Program-made: the position numbers and the translations under genes | NCBI GenBank assembly: GCA_029948255.1 | Contig: JALIZF010001939.1 | Coordinates: 3,559,501-3,623,500, forward strand | Reading direction: 5' to 3' | DNA: 64,000 bases | Source of the DNA: Telmatactis stephensoni | Lineage: Eukaryota > Cnidaria > Anthozoa > Actiniaria > Isophelliidae | Shown here: positions 11,190 to 22,500 of the stretch, piece by piece | Position numbering within the stretch: position 1 is the stretch's first letter | Layout: each line of letters begins with the position of its first letter | Notes under the pieces: generated by a model | What the model saw: only the letters and a program-made list of their open reading frames with translations | What the model was told of the DNA's origin: nothing | The model's database searches: none

Positions 11190-12050
11190 TAAGCTGTGCG
11201 TCAAGTTTCATGGGTGTGACAAGTGGTATACCTCCCCCACTCCTACCCCTTTTTACAGACAACATGTTTTTCTATTGTAACACATCAAGTTTCATGGGTG
11301 TGACAAGTAGTATACCTCCCCCACTCCTACCCCTTTTTACAAACAACATGTTTTTCTATTGTAACACATCAAGTTTCATGGGTGTGACAAGTAGTATACC
11401 TCCCCCACTCCTACCCCTTTTTACAAACAACGTAATGTTTTTCTATTGTAGCACATCAAGTTTCATGGGTGTATCAAGTAGTATACCTCCCCCACTCCTT
11501 CCCCTTTTTACAAACAACGTAATGTTTTTCTTTTGTAACACATCAAGTTTCATGGGTGTGACAAGTAGTATACCTCCCCCACTCCTACCCCTTTTTACAA
11601 ACGACGTTTTTCTATTGTAGCACATCAAGTTTCATGGGTGTGACAAGTAGTATACCTCCCCCACTCCTACCCCTTTTTACAAACAACGTTTTTCTATTGT
11701 AACATCAAATTTCATGGGTGTGACAAGTAGTATACCTCCCCCACTCCTACCCCTTTTTACAAACAACGTAATGTTTTTATATTGTAAAACATCAAGTTTC
11801 ATGGGTGTGACAAGTAGTATACCTCCCCCACTCCTACCCCTTTTTACAAACAACATAATGTTTTTCTATTGTAACACATCAAGTTTCATGGGTGTGACAA
11901 GTAGTATACCTCCCCCACTCCTACCCCTTTTTACAAACAACGTAATGTTTTTCTATTGTAACACATCAAGTTTCATGGGTGTGACAAGTAGTATACCTCC
12001 CCCACTCATTCCCCTTTTTACAGATAATGTAATGTTTTTCTATAACAGAT
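11190..12050 (+). repeat. 87-bp minisatellite, about 10 units
   Basis: Each unit reads tcaagtttcatgggtgtgac, then aagtagtatacctcccccac, a pyrimidine tract, acaaacaacgtaatg and tttttctattgtaacaca. Unit lengths fall at about 75-88 bp. The pyrimidine-rich half (cctcccccactcctacccct) is the best conserved. Blocks of consecutive units keep lengths divisible by three, which opens frames of 147 and 148 codons; they encode only repeats such as SSFMGVTSSIPPPLLPLF. Confidence 0.97.
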
Positions 12051-12785
12051 CACATATCAATCCCTTGAGTGTTATTGTACTTGTGAGAAGAGACATCAAT
12101 GTCCCCCTTCAAAAAAACAAACAAAAAAGAAAAAATAAATTATCAAAGAGTGGCAAGTGATCTGAAATAATGAAACATTATGCCCAAAATTCAAAGAGGT
12201 TTTGTTTTACTGTTGAGTATTTTATACTGTATTGGATGAGTTAAAAAGAGTCCCAGTTCCCTCAACCGTTATCTACTCCATGGGAGTCCCTGGGTACAAA
12301 AAGCTGATTTACATGGAATGATTTTTTGGTACTACTTGACGCTCACAACATGGCAACAAATTTTTTTTAATTTTTGTTCACTTCCATGCAGCTGCTGAAA
12401 ATTGTGGTTGTTCAATCACTACCTTGTTCAGTCACAGTAGAAACCCGCATAAAAGAACAAGTAGATCTCGCCCCCTTGTCATCTCACCCCCAATCTGCCA
12501 TCTTGCCTCACCATCTTGCCCCTTGTATAATGTGTTCTAATGTTTCTGTTTTACGTTGAAAAGCACAAAAAGATTGTGATTGTTAACAATCCCCAAAATT
12601 ATTTAAGACGATATACCCAGAAGACCCGTTGGTTGACAAATTGATTCCTTTATCATTTTGCACAAAATTAAGTTCATGATAAGGCCTAGCAACTGATCGT
12701 TAATATATCAAATTGATTCCCTCTAGTTATCATTTTCTCATGAAATTAAGTCTGTGATAAGGCCTCAACTGATCGTTAGGTAACA
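12051..12785. other. Unassigned region with a 75-bp duplication
   Basis: About 12640-12710 and 12716-12780 are tandem near-copies (attgattcc, aattaagt, gataaggcct, aactgatcgtta). The text near 12460-12530 (agatctcgccccc, ccatcttgcc) resembles, inverted, the ggcgagatgg text near 15095-15125. No gene. Confidence 0.45.
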
Positions 12786-14685
12786 GGTCAACTCGCCCAG
12801 AAGTTAAGTCGACCAGTACTAAGTCGCCCGGAAAATGGTCACTTTACCCGGACTCATGTAGTAAACTCGCCCGATGCGAAAAATTGTGTCTATTCAGTTA
12901 GGTTTTTTTACATCCTAGATAAACTCATCTATATTTCTCAAGTTATTATTTTTGTTTTGGAATAGTTTCTCAACGAAAAATAGGACTCAAATTCAGAGTT
13001 CGAACCGACGTGGTTGCCAAAGAACTCACAGTGCTTGATTGCTTGAGTAGCTTTGACCTGATCCTGATCGACTCAAAATCTGTTCAAGAATCCTATATAT
13101 TATACAGAAGGAATCCTAAATAAACTCATCGACTTAACTACACTTTTTGTTTTTGCTCTTAAATAGTTTTCTCGACGAAAATCAGACAACATAAGTCAGT
13201 TTGAACTGATATGGTCACGGACTCGGACTTCGTGTTTGCTTTATGGTCAACTCGCCCAGAAGTTAAGTTGCCCAATACTAAGTCGCACAGAAAATGGTCA
13301 CTTCGCCCGGACTCATGTAGTAAACTTGGCCGATGCTTAAAATCACATCTGTTCAGTTGGTTTTTGTCTTTTTTACATCCTGGATAAACTCATCTATATT
13401 TCTAAAGTTATTATTTTTGTTTTGGAATAGTTTCTCAATGAAAAATAGGACTCAAATTCAGAGTTCGAACCGACGCTGTTGCCGAAGGACTTGCAGTGCT
13501 TGCTTGAGCAGCTTTGACCTGATCCTGATTGACTCAAAATCCGTTCAAGAATCCTATATATTATGCAGAAGGAATCCTAAATACACTCATCAACTTAACT
13601 ACGCTTTTTATTTTTGCTCTTAAATAGTTTTCTCAACGAAAATCAGACAACATAAGTCAGAGTTCAAACAGCTGATACAGTTGCCTCGTCGCCGACTTGG
13701 ACTTCGTGTTCAACTTTGTTACTATGTTAGATCTGACATTGTAATGCACTAAAATCTGTCCATGCCTTACTGGAGATGGAATCCAAAACTCATCAACTTA
13801 ACTACACTTTTTATTTTTGCTCTTAAATAGTTTTCTCAACGAAAATCAGACAACATACACAGAGTTTGAACATGATACGCAAAGAAAGATAGGAATAAAT
13901 TTGTCATACATGTTCTTCGCACGATTTGTTTGTTTCCAGTCAGACTCTTCCATTCAGCGATCTTTTTCAAAATGGCGCCGACGACTAGACTAAATGCCTA
14001 AGAACATCATCTATAGATGACCGTGGATATTTGTAAAAACTGATTGTAGTTTGCTTTTTAACAAAAAGTCGGCGACCGTATCAGTTCGAACTCTGACTTA
14101 TGTTGTCTCTTTTCGTCAAGAAAACTATTTTAGAGCAAAAATAAAAAGCGTAGTTAAGTCGAAGAGTTTATTTAGGATAATACATGGGATTCTTGGACGG
14201 ATTTTAGTGCATCAGAATGTCACTCAGAATTATTGAGTGTTGTGTAGTCGAACACAAAGTCCGAGTCAGCAACTGTATCAGTTCGAACTCTGACTTATGT
14301 TGTCTGATGTTTGTCGAGAAAATTATTTTATGAGCAAAAATAAAAAGCGTAGTTAAGTTGATGAGTTTATTTAGGATTCCTTCTGCATGATATATAGGAT
14401 TCTTGAATGGATTTTGAGTCGATCAAGATCAGGTCAAAGCTACTCTAGCAATCAAGCACTGAAGCACTGCGAGTCCTTTGGCAACCGCGTCCGTTCGAAT
14501 TCTGAATTTGAGTCCTATTTTTCGCTGAGAAACTATTCCAAAACATAGATGAGTTTATCTAGGATGTAAAAAAGACAAAAACTAACTGAATAGATGCAAT
14601 TTTTCATATCAGGCGAGTTTACTACATGAGTCCGGGCGAATTAGTGATCATTTTCTGGGTGACTTAACTTCCAGGCGAGTTGACC
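12786..14685. mobile_element. 1.9-kb foldback element with 459-bp tandem repeats in its arms
   Basis: The ends GGTCAACTCGCC and GGCGAGTTGACC are inverted. The left arm is a 459-bp unit in tandem (starts 12786 and 13245) plus a partial third (about 13740-13870). The right arm (about 14085-14685) is the reverse complement, also with a partial repeat. Flanks gtaaca and gtaaac may be a decayed target duplication. Short frames inside are not coding. The pattern fits a foldback transposon. Confidence 0.8.
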
Positions 14686-14699
14686 GTAAACCGATCGTT

Positions 14700-15090
14700 A
14701 ATCGTAAGTATTTATTTAGATATCCACTTAAGAAGTTACTACGGAAAAAAAATACTTTTGATGAAGTGGTTACAACTGTTGTCATTACGAACATTATGAA
14801 TGTACGCTATAAGCCAAATTTAGTTCTTTTTTCTCATAAAATACTTGATCTACTTGATCAGTTTTCTACTGCTGAATTTTTCATTACTACGAATGGACCA
14901 ACACTGTTACAGAAATCCTTTTTTCAAAGTCAACCACATACACAAACCAACTCGACAAGTTTGTTTGGGTGGAGAGACGGCTTTGTTATACGTTCGTTTT
15001 CCGGACATTAAAAACCTTAGAATGCTTTTCTTGTGACATGAGAAGTATCCTTGAAAGATCACTGATTCACATAGGAGTATACTTGGGGGT
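14700..15090 (+). repeat. Truncated fragment of the composite-unit module
   Basis: Segments match 40165-40440 and 54700-54960 (gctataagccaaatttagtt, gaatggaccaacac). They then jump to the gggtggagagacg and gaagtatccttgaaagatca parts found at 16900-17050. The internal part is deleted. It lies directly upstream of unit A, so it is a decayed neighbouring copy. Confidence 0.8.
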
Positions 15091-15168
15091 AAGGTGGCAA
15101 TAGATGGGGGCGAGATGGTGTGGGTGTGTGGCTGTAGACTATTTCTACTTGTTTTTGTCTCTGTCTTT

Positions 15169-17582
15169 GGCATATGCAACTTAGACTTGTGCGAAACGAC
15201 CATAAATCATGCAAGTTGTTTTTGTACTAGCCTCGGTCATGATTGGGGTGAAATCACTCCATTTTGCTACGACCTGTTGTAGGATTTTGAATCAAGATTT
15301 ATAACCATACGACAAGTTATAGGTTGCGTGCATGGCTGTCTTGGAGAAGTAGTAGGTGCATTCACATTGCGTGTCCCTAAGATATGTTGTATACGTCAAG
15401 TTGTGCACGACAATTGTACCATTAGTAGGCCTTAAGTCCTTAAGGTTTTGAATTTTGCAAATTATGAAGTTCAACACAGTTTTTTCAGGCAATTAATTGT
15501 CATATTTCTTTCCTTTCAGCATGATATTGTAGGACGTTCTGGCAAGTCTCCAGAAATCCACTTCATCCATAACTGTGCTCTACCTAAAAACAACTGTGAA
15601 CAACCTGGACATCATGCTCAGTACTGTATGAGTGGTGACTTAATGCTGGAGACAACATCATGTGCAATCAAGGGTGTCAAGCTTTGATGTTGATGGACAA
15701 TTTGTTGTTGTGCTTAGTGACGCTAATCTTGAAGGATATGGGATACCAGCAGACAGATAATTTTGGGAAGTTTCTGAGCAGTGATTCTAAAGTTAATGAG
15801 TTGGCTGTATTCATTGGCTCAATGGGTAACCAGGCAGACAGGTAAATCACACTTTGATTGGCTAATTCTTTTTTTTTCATACTGTTTGCAATTCACAAAT
15901 ACCTAAATATGGATGTACTGACATATAAGAGGTCCCACCTTCTAGGAGATTTGAGAATCATGGGGTCATCGAATTGTCATAGGGTTACTGGAGTTTTTGC
16001 ACAAAAGTCTTTTCACACAAGTTGATTCACACAATTATGAGACGTTTTGCACAAATCCTAAGTCTATTTGCACAGTGATAGGCAACCAGCAATAACAAGT
16101 AGAAACAGTCTAATAAAGATTTCAAAAAAAGTTTAATTGGTTTTTAATTACGGTCCTGGAACAGTAGTGTCAGTAGTTCAAAACAAAACAGATTTCACAC
16201 CAAGTCTTAATTCTTGTTGTTTGTGTTGATTTAATATGTTGAAGCTACATTCTCTAGCATTTTAATTCAATTTTACTAAAACTGTTTGAAGCATGTTTTA
16301 TGGATCTCCAATCTTAAATGCGACAGTAACATTGTGTAACATTGTGCACATGGTTATGACTTTAAAGATTGAACTTTTTTTAAAGAAGTTAAGTCTGATC
16401 GTTTATATGTTTAAAAGACAAACATCTCAACTGTTGACTTTTTAATCTTTCAAATTGGGAGCCGCTAAACATTGCCATTTTTAAAACATTCTGTCTTTCT
16501 ACAATCAACAGCTTAGTTAACTTTAAAAGTAGCAATGTTGTAGATTTCACAAACCAATTTCCCACCTTGTTTACACCTATTGAGGGAGAAGTGAACACCT
16601 TTTCCCACCTTTTAGATGATTTGAAACTTAATGTTACTGAAGTTGGCTTTTTAAACTGTCCTTTACAATGTTGCCAAATCGAGTAATATATCAAAGCAAA
16701 ACCACCAAAACCAGTAAAACTCAAAGCCAACAAGAGAGACGCCAAAGTTTTGCTTACGACATCAATGTGCCAAAATCAAAGTATCCATGTGATTCGTAGT
16801 GCAACTTAAACTCTGACTGTTGATAAATTTCATATATCAAGATAAATGAAACTTTTACTGGAAAATCTTGATTCAGTATCGCCTACAAGGACTTTTGGGT
16901 GGAGAGACGACTTCGTTATATACTGGTTAAACGGCATCGTGTTCGTTAATCTACTTTTGATTTTATTTTTCGGACATCAAAAAACTTAGAATGGAATAGA
17001 ACTTTCAATACCAGAAAACATGAGAAGTATCCTTGAAAGATCACTGATTTTCATAGGAGTTATAAATATAGTTGACAGTACCTAGGGCACAACGACGACA
17101 GATTAACCTGTGTTGTAAATTGGCTTCACAAAAAATTCAAGCAATTAGCTATAGTCTGACCACAGCCCTAATTAGAAGTCTTGTCAATTTCTTTTTAGTT
17201 ACTTTTAATTCACCTGTATTGGTATCTGACTAGTACTTTCTAAGTTGTCCTGGAGGAAAAGAAATCTCAAGAACATTATTATTTAGACAAAATGATATCC
17301 ACAATGATAGAATGAATACTTGTGAAGACAGTGGTGTTTAAGTGTGTTAAGGAATGTCAGAAGGAATATTGTTACCAGCCAGTGATCATTAAATAAGAAT
17401 TCTCTTAGATTATTTAGTTCTCATCAAAAATTATACATTTTTCAAACTTGTGCAAAATAGACTTAGGATTTGTGCGAAATGTCTTATATATTGTGCAAAT
17501 CGACTTGTGCAAAAAAAACTTGTGCAAAAAGTCTGGTAACCCATCATAGCTATAGAAAAAGCTATATTTTTTATAAGCATTG
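15169..17582 (+). repeat. Composite unit A, single-copy module
   Basis: It begins ggcatatgcaacttagac and ends ttttttataagcattg, with the same order of blocks as the modules at 23783, 38650 and 49005. The first part carries the VWA8 exon fragment with its introns. The second part holds the blocks gtcctggaacagta, acaaaccaatttcccacc and gaagtatccttgaaagatca. Relative to unit C it lacks a segment of about 0.7 kb (compare 39815-40500). Reading frames inside, such as the minus-strand one at 16389-16745, recur in other copies but match no family I know. Confidence 0.9.
15520..15841 (+). pseudogene. VWA8: VWA8 exon fragment, copy A, frameshifted
   Basis: The translated segment reads HDIVGRSGKSPEIHF, then HHAQYCMSGD and LETTSCAIKGV in one frame, VDGQFVVVLSDANLEGYGIP in a second, and NFGKFLSSDSKVNELAVFIG plus SMGNQADR in a third. 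This order matches the C-terminal VWA-like domain of VWA8, an AAA+ ATPase-related protein reported in mitochondria. A polypyrimidine tract ending ttcctttcag precedes the first codon, and the last codon is cut by a GT donor (cagacag/gtaaat), so it is an exon copied from DNA, not a processed transcript. Two frameshifts shared with copy B exclude function. No other VWA8 exon was recognised nearby. Confidence 0.85.
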
Positions 17583-17661
17583 CGTATAAGAGAATTAGAA
17601 ATACAAAAACAAATCGAAAACGAGATGCAGATGCATAAAGCCAAGCATGCATTTCAAGAAT

Positions 17662-19079
17662 TGTGTAGTTCCAAAAAATATCCATACCCCACCACAGAGG
17701 GAATTTTGTATTACACCCCCACTACCCCTTCGAATATTGACCCACTCCCACCCCACCCCTCTGGAATTTAAGACCCGCATTTCAATACCTGCTGGAAAAT
17801 TTCTTACAATTTAACAGTTTAGAACTAACAGAAAGTTAACAGTTCAACAAGAAAATCGGTAATCCATTTCCCGACCATGTGCAGCCTCTGTGCCAGGCAG
17901 TTTGTGTAAAGTATTATTTTTTTTAAGGTGGCTCAATATAGTTTTTCATTGACAATGCGGCCGTTTTTCACTTTGCGAATTGAGCAACTTACTCTTGACC
18001 AACCAAAACGGTTTTTACACCAGTTATTGGACTTAAACTTATAGTTAAATATAAAAGTTTATATTTTTGTGTCTTTCACTTTGATTTGTGTTGCCATAGT
18101 CAACAAAGATGGCTGAAATCAACTTTTCTAAAATATTTCTTGAACTCGAGCAGCTCTAGACAAGGAATTACATGGGCACTAAACTACACACTAAGACAAA
18201 GAAATTAAGGCACACTTCGAACATATTTACCAAGCCTTTTTTGAATAAATTACAAACAATTCAAAAAAAGAAATTTATTGATTAGCTTATTAAGTGATAA
18301 GCTTACCTTAGTTTAATCACAATGATTTCCCTTTCAGTAGATAAACTGAGGTCAAGGTTTTGTTTTTAAAATTATAAACTTTGATTCAAGTCCAATAACT
18401 AGTGTATAAACCGTTTCGGTTGGTGAATAGTAAGTTGCTCAATTGATGGAATGAAAAACATAAGCATGGTCAATAAAAAAACTATATCAGATCAAGTCAC
18501 TTTAAAACCATAAAATTGGATAATGAATTCCAAAGCTATACCAAAATTATTTGGGAGACTAGTCAACAACTAGCTTATTTTAAAACTCTTTCAGTTTGAA
18601 TGAAGCAAGAATTTTAATGTAAATCTATGTGATCTTAGCTCTATGAAGCAAAGTTTATGATCATTCTGTATTGCCATTCAAAACCAGCATGTGTGATGTA
18701 GGCCAAATATTTATTTGGTTCATTTAGTTAAAAAGAAATCTTGTTTTTCTTGTGAAAAATGGTAGTTTCTCAAAAGATTCACCATGTTTACGAAAACTTG
18801 TTCACGGCCAAAGCATATTAGGCGTTGGGTTTCCCATGTCTGGGGTACTGGGTACAAATGTTGGCAGCCATGTTCTCTTTGAGTTCATATCTAAGGCTTC
18901 ATTGAATGGTGTTTTCTTTAATTTATCGTTTCCAAAGGAAAAATTTGTTTAGACGGATGAAAATGAGTAAAACCTGTCCCCTGTCCTTTGGGTTTTCCAA
19001 GGGTCTTTGACCCCCCTACCCCCTGGAATTTCCAATTCCCTCCGTGATTGGGGTATTTGATATTTTCTGGAACTACACA
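17662..19079. mobile_element. TIR element X, with nested MITE
   Basis: The ends tgtgtagttccaaaaaatatc and gatattttctggaactacaca are inverted. Next to each lies a C/G-rich tract (ccaccacagagggaatt versus aattccctccgtgattgggg). Similar termini occur at 1991 and at 50891-51692. The interior contains the TTAA MITE at 17927-18501 and no transposase. No target duplication is clear. Superfamily not assigned. Confidence 0.7.
17927..18501. mobile_element. TTAA-flanked MITE, GGTGGCTC end
   Basis: The left end ggtggctcaatatagttttt follows TTAA (17923-17926). The right end ctatatcagatcaagtcact precedes TTAA (18502-18505). About 150 bp of each arm are inverted near-copies (gagcaacttactcttgacca / ttggtgaatagtaagttgct). 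The TTAA target and GGTG(G/A)CTC terminus are shared with the elements at 24774 and 52441. It is nested in element X. piggyBac-like affiliation is inferred from the TTAA target. Confidence 0.75.
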
Positions 19080-19081
19080 TT

Positions 19082-19249
19082 GTTTCCAAATAGGATTTCG
19101 CTTTGGCTGTATTGTTTCTCGTATTGGATATAGCGATACAAAGGCAATGCATGTGCGTTGGTATAATAGCTGTTGTGCCTTTTTTATTTTGTTTTCGATG
19201 TATTAAAGTAAATGGGGCTACTTTACATTCTGAAGTAAAAAATGGGCCA
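19082..19249. repeat. Left flank repeat of the octamer element
   Basis: This block (gctttggctgtattgtttct ... aaatggggctactttacatt) is present again at 51695-52087, and in inverted orientation at 54401-54570. It separates other DNA from reverse-orientation octamers and so acts as the terminal repeat of an octamer-bearing inverted structure. Confidence 0.75.
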
Positions 19250-19366
19250 TACAACGATACAGCAATACGACAATACAGTGATACAACGATATAGCGATAC
19301 AACGATACATCGGTACATCGGTACATCGATACAATGATACAATGATACAGCTATACAGCGATACTA
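19250..19366 (-). repeat. Short reverse-orientation octamer array
   Basis: Octamers appear as gcgataca / acgataca / atgataca, that is, the reverse complement of the main array. It is followed by a spacer and then by the long forward array, forming an inverted pair. The same layout recurs at 52088-52147. Confidence 0.9.
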
Positions 19367-19540
19367 ATTGTTTTGATTTTCGAAGAATGTGACCTTAGAT
19401 TTAACGAGGTAGTGTTATATTGCTTTGATTTTCGAAGACTGTGAGTAAGTTCGTTCCTCGAGATTTGAAAACGGCGAATCTTATATTAATTGTTTTGATT
19501 TTTGAAGAGCGTGAACTCCTTCCTTGAGATCTTAAATGTG
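19367..19540 (+). repeat. Spacer between reverse and forward octamers
   Basis: A repeat of about 129 bp, here a little over one unit, contains aattgttttgatttttgaag, cttagatttaacgagg and cgttcctcgagatttgaaaa. The paralogous spacer at 52148-52436 has more than two units. The end gagatcttaaatgtgtac is the empty-site allele for the TTAA insertion at 52441. Confidence 0.85.
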
Positions 19541-22500
19541 TACATATGTCATCGCTGTATTACTGTATCATGTATTGTGGTATCGCTGTATTGTTGCACT
19601 GTTATATAGTGGTATCATTGTATCGTGGTACTGTTGTATTGTGGTATCGCTGTATCATTAATCATGGTATCGCTGTATCACTGTATAGTTGTATTGCTGT
19701 ACTGTTATATCGCTGTATCGCTGTATAGTTGTATTACTGTATAGTTGTATCGCTGTACTTTTGTACCGTTGTATTGCTGTACCGTTGTATCGCTGTATAG
19801 TTGTATCGCTGTATAGTTGTATCGTATCTCTGTATAGTTGTATCGCTGTACCGTTGTATCGCTGTATATTTATCATTGTATCGCTTGACTGTTGTATCGC
19901 TGTACCATTGTATCGCTGTATTGTTGTACCATATCGCTGTATAGTTGTATCACTGTATAGTTGTATCGCTGTACCGTTGTATCGCTGTATCGTTGTCGCT
20001 GTGTAGTTGTGTCACTGTACTGTTGTATCGCTGTATCATTGTGTACCGTTGCATCGCTGTACCGTTGTATCGCTGTACCGTTGCATCGCTGTATCGATGT
20101 ACCGTTGTATCGCTGTACCGTTGTATTGCTGTATCACTGTATAATTGTGTTGCTGTACTGTTGTGTCGCTGTACTGTTGTCGCTGAACAGCGATACAACG
20201 GTACAGCGATACAACTATACAGTGATACAACGATACAGTGATACAACGGTACAGCGATACAACTATACAGCGATACAACGGTACAGCGATACAATTATGT
20301 ACTATTGTATTTTCTGTACCGTTTTATCGCTGTGTACCATTGTATCGCTGTACCGTTGTATCGCTGTACCGTTGTATCGCTGTACCGTTGTATCGCTGTA
20401 CCGTTGTATCGCTGTACCGTTGTATCGCTGTACCGTTGTATCGCTGTACCGTTGTATCGCTGTATTGCTGTACCCTTGTATTGCTGTATCGTATCGCTGT
20501 AATTTTATCGCTGTACTTTCATCGCTGTAACACTGTATAGTTGTATCTCTGTATAGTTGTATCGCTGTATCATTGTATCGCTGTAACGTGTCACTGTATA
20601 GTTATATACAGTGTCATAATTGTGTCGCTGTATCGTTGTACCGTTGTATCGCTGTATAGTTGTATCGCTGTATCATTGTATCGCTGTACCGTTGTATCGC
20701 TATGTACTATTGTATTTTCTGTACCGTTTTATCGCTGTGTACCATTGTATCGCTGTACCGTTGTATCGCTGTACCGTTGTATCGCTGTACCGTTGTATCG
20801 CTGTACCGTTGTATCGCTGTACCGTTGTATCGCTGTACCGTTGTATCGCTGTATTGCTGTACCCTTGTATTGCTGTATCGTATCGCTGTAATTTTATCGC
20901 TGTACTTTCATCGCTGTAACACTGTATAGTTGTATCTCTGTATAGTTGTATCGCTGTATCATTGTATCGCTGTAACGTGTCACTGTATAGTTATATACAG
21001 TGTCATAATTGTGTCGCTGTATCGTTGTCGCTGTGTAGTTTTGTCACTGTACTGTTGTATTGCAGTATCATTGTGTATCGCTGTACTGTTGCATCGCTGT
21101 ATCGATGTCCCTTTGTATCGCTGTACCGTTGCATCGCTGTATAGTTGTATCGCTGTATCATTGTATCGCTTGACTGTTGTATCGCTGTACCGTTGTATCG
21201 CTATGTACCATTGTATTTTCTGTACCGTTTTATCGCTGTGTACCATTGTATCGCTGTACCGTTGTATCGCTGTACCGTTGTATCGCTGTACCGTTGTATC
21301 GCTGTATTGCTGTTATCTTCCGGTATCGTTGTATCCCTGTATCGTTGTTATCTCCTGTATCGTCGTATGGTCTGTATCGTTGTATCGTCTGTATCGTCGT
21401 ATCGTCTGTATCATCTGTATCGTCTGTATCGTTGTATCGCTGTATCGTTCTATCACCTTATCGCTGTATCGTCTGTATCGTTGTATCGCCTGTATCGTTG
21501 TATCGCCTTGTATCGCTGTATCGTTGTATCGCCTGTATCGCCTGTGTCGTATCGCCTGTCAGTCGTTGTATCGCCGTGTACGGTATCGCCTGTAGTCGGT
21601 ATCGCCTGTAGTCGTTGTATCGCCCTGTAGTGTTGTATCGCCTGTAGCGTTGTATCGATTGTAGTTGCGCCTGTATCGCTGTATAGTTGTATCTCTGTAT
21701 AGTTGTATCACTGTATAGTTGTAGTCGTTGTATCATTGTATCGCTTGACTTTTGTAATGCTGTACCATTGTATCGCTGTATTGTTGTAGTGCTGTATCGT
21801 TGTATCGCTGTATACCTGTATTGCTGTACCGTTGTATTGCTGTATCGTATCGCTGTATAGTTGTATTGCTGGATAGTTGTATCGCTGTACTTTTGTATCG
21901 CTGTAACTCTGTATAATTGTATCGCTGTATAGTTGTCTTGCTGTAACTCTGTATAGTTGTATCGTATCGCTGTACCATTGCATCGCTGTACCGTTGTATT
22001 GCTGTATAGTTGTATTGGTGTATAGTTGTATCGCTGTACTTTTGTATCGCTGTAACACAGTATAGTTGTATCGCTGTATAGTTGTATCGTATAATTTTAT
22101 CGCTGTATAGTTGTATCGTTGTATCGCTATATCGTTGTATCGCTGTACCGTTGTATCGCTGTATCATTGTATCGCTGTACCGTTGTATCGCTATGTACCA
22201 TTGTATTTTCTGTACTGTTTTATCGCTATGTACCGTTGTATCGCTGTACCGTTGTATCGCTGTACCGCGATCGCTGTACTGCCTTTGTATCAGTCGTATT
22301 CGCCTGTTAGTACGTTGTATCGCCTGTATCGTTGTATCGCCTGTATCGTTGTATCGCCTGTATCGCCTGTATCGCTGTATCGCTGTATCGCCTGTATCGC
22401 CTGTATCGCCTGTATCGCTTGTATCGTTGTATCGCTGTATCGTTGTATCGCTGTGTACCATTGTATTAGCTGTACTGTTGAATCACTGTGTAACATTGTA

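Noticed and set aside
11177..12160. 147- and 148-codon frames as a proline-rich repeat protein
   Set aside because: They follow from the 87-bp unit length, break wherever a unit has another length, and have no supporting motif or splice context. Kept only as a low-interest finding.
15520..15841. Functional VWA8 gene at this locus
   Set aside because: The exon has two frameshifts shared with copy B, no neighbouring VWA8 exons are recognisable, and the block is part of a repeated unit.
16389..16745. Minus-strand 118-codon frame (MASLLLALSFTGFGG...) as a gene
   Set aside because: It recurs in unit B (27166-27477) and, shortened, in unit C as part of the repeated module. It matches no family, and the opposite strand is open as well in unit C.
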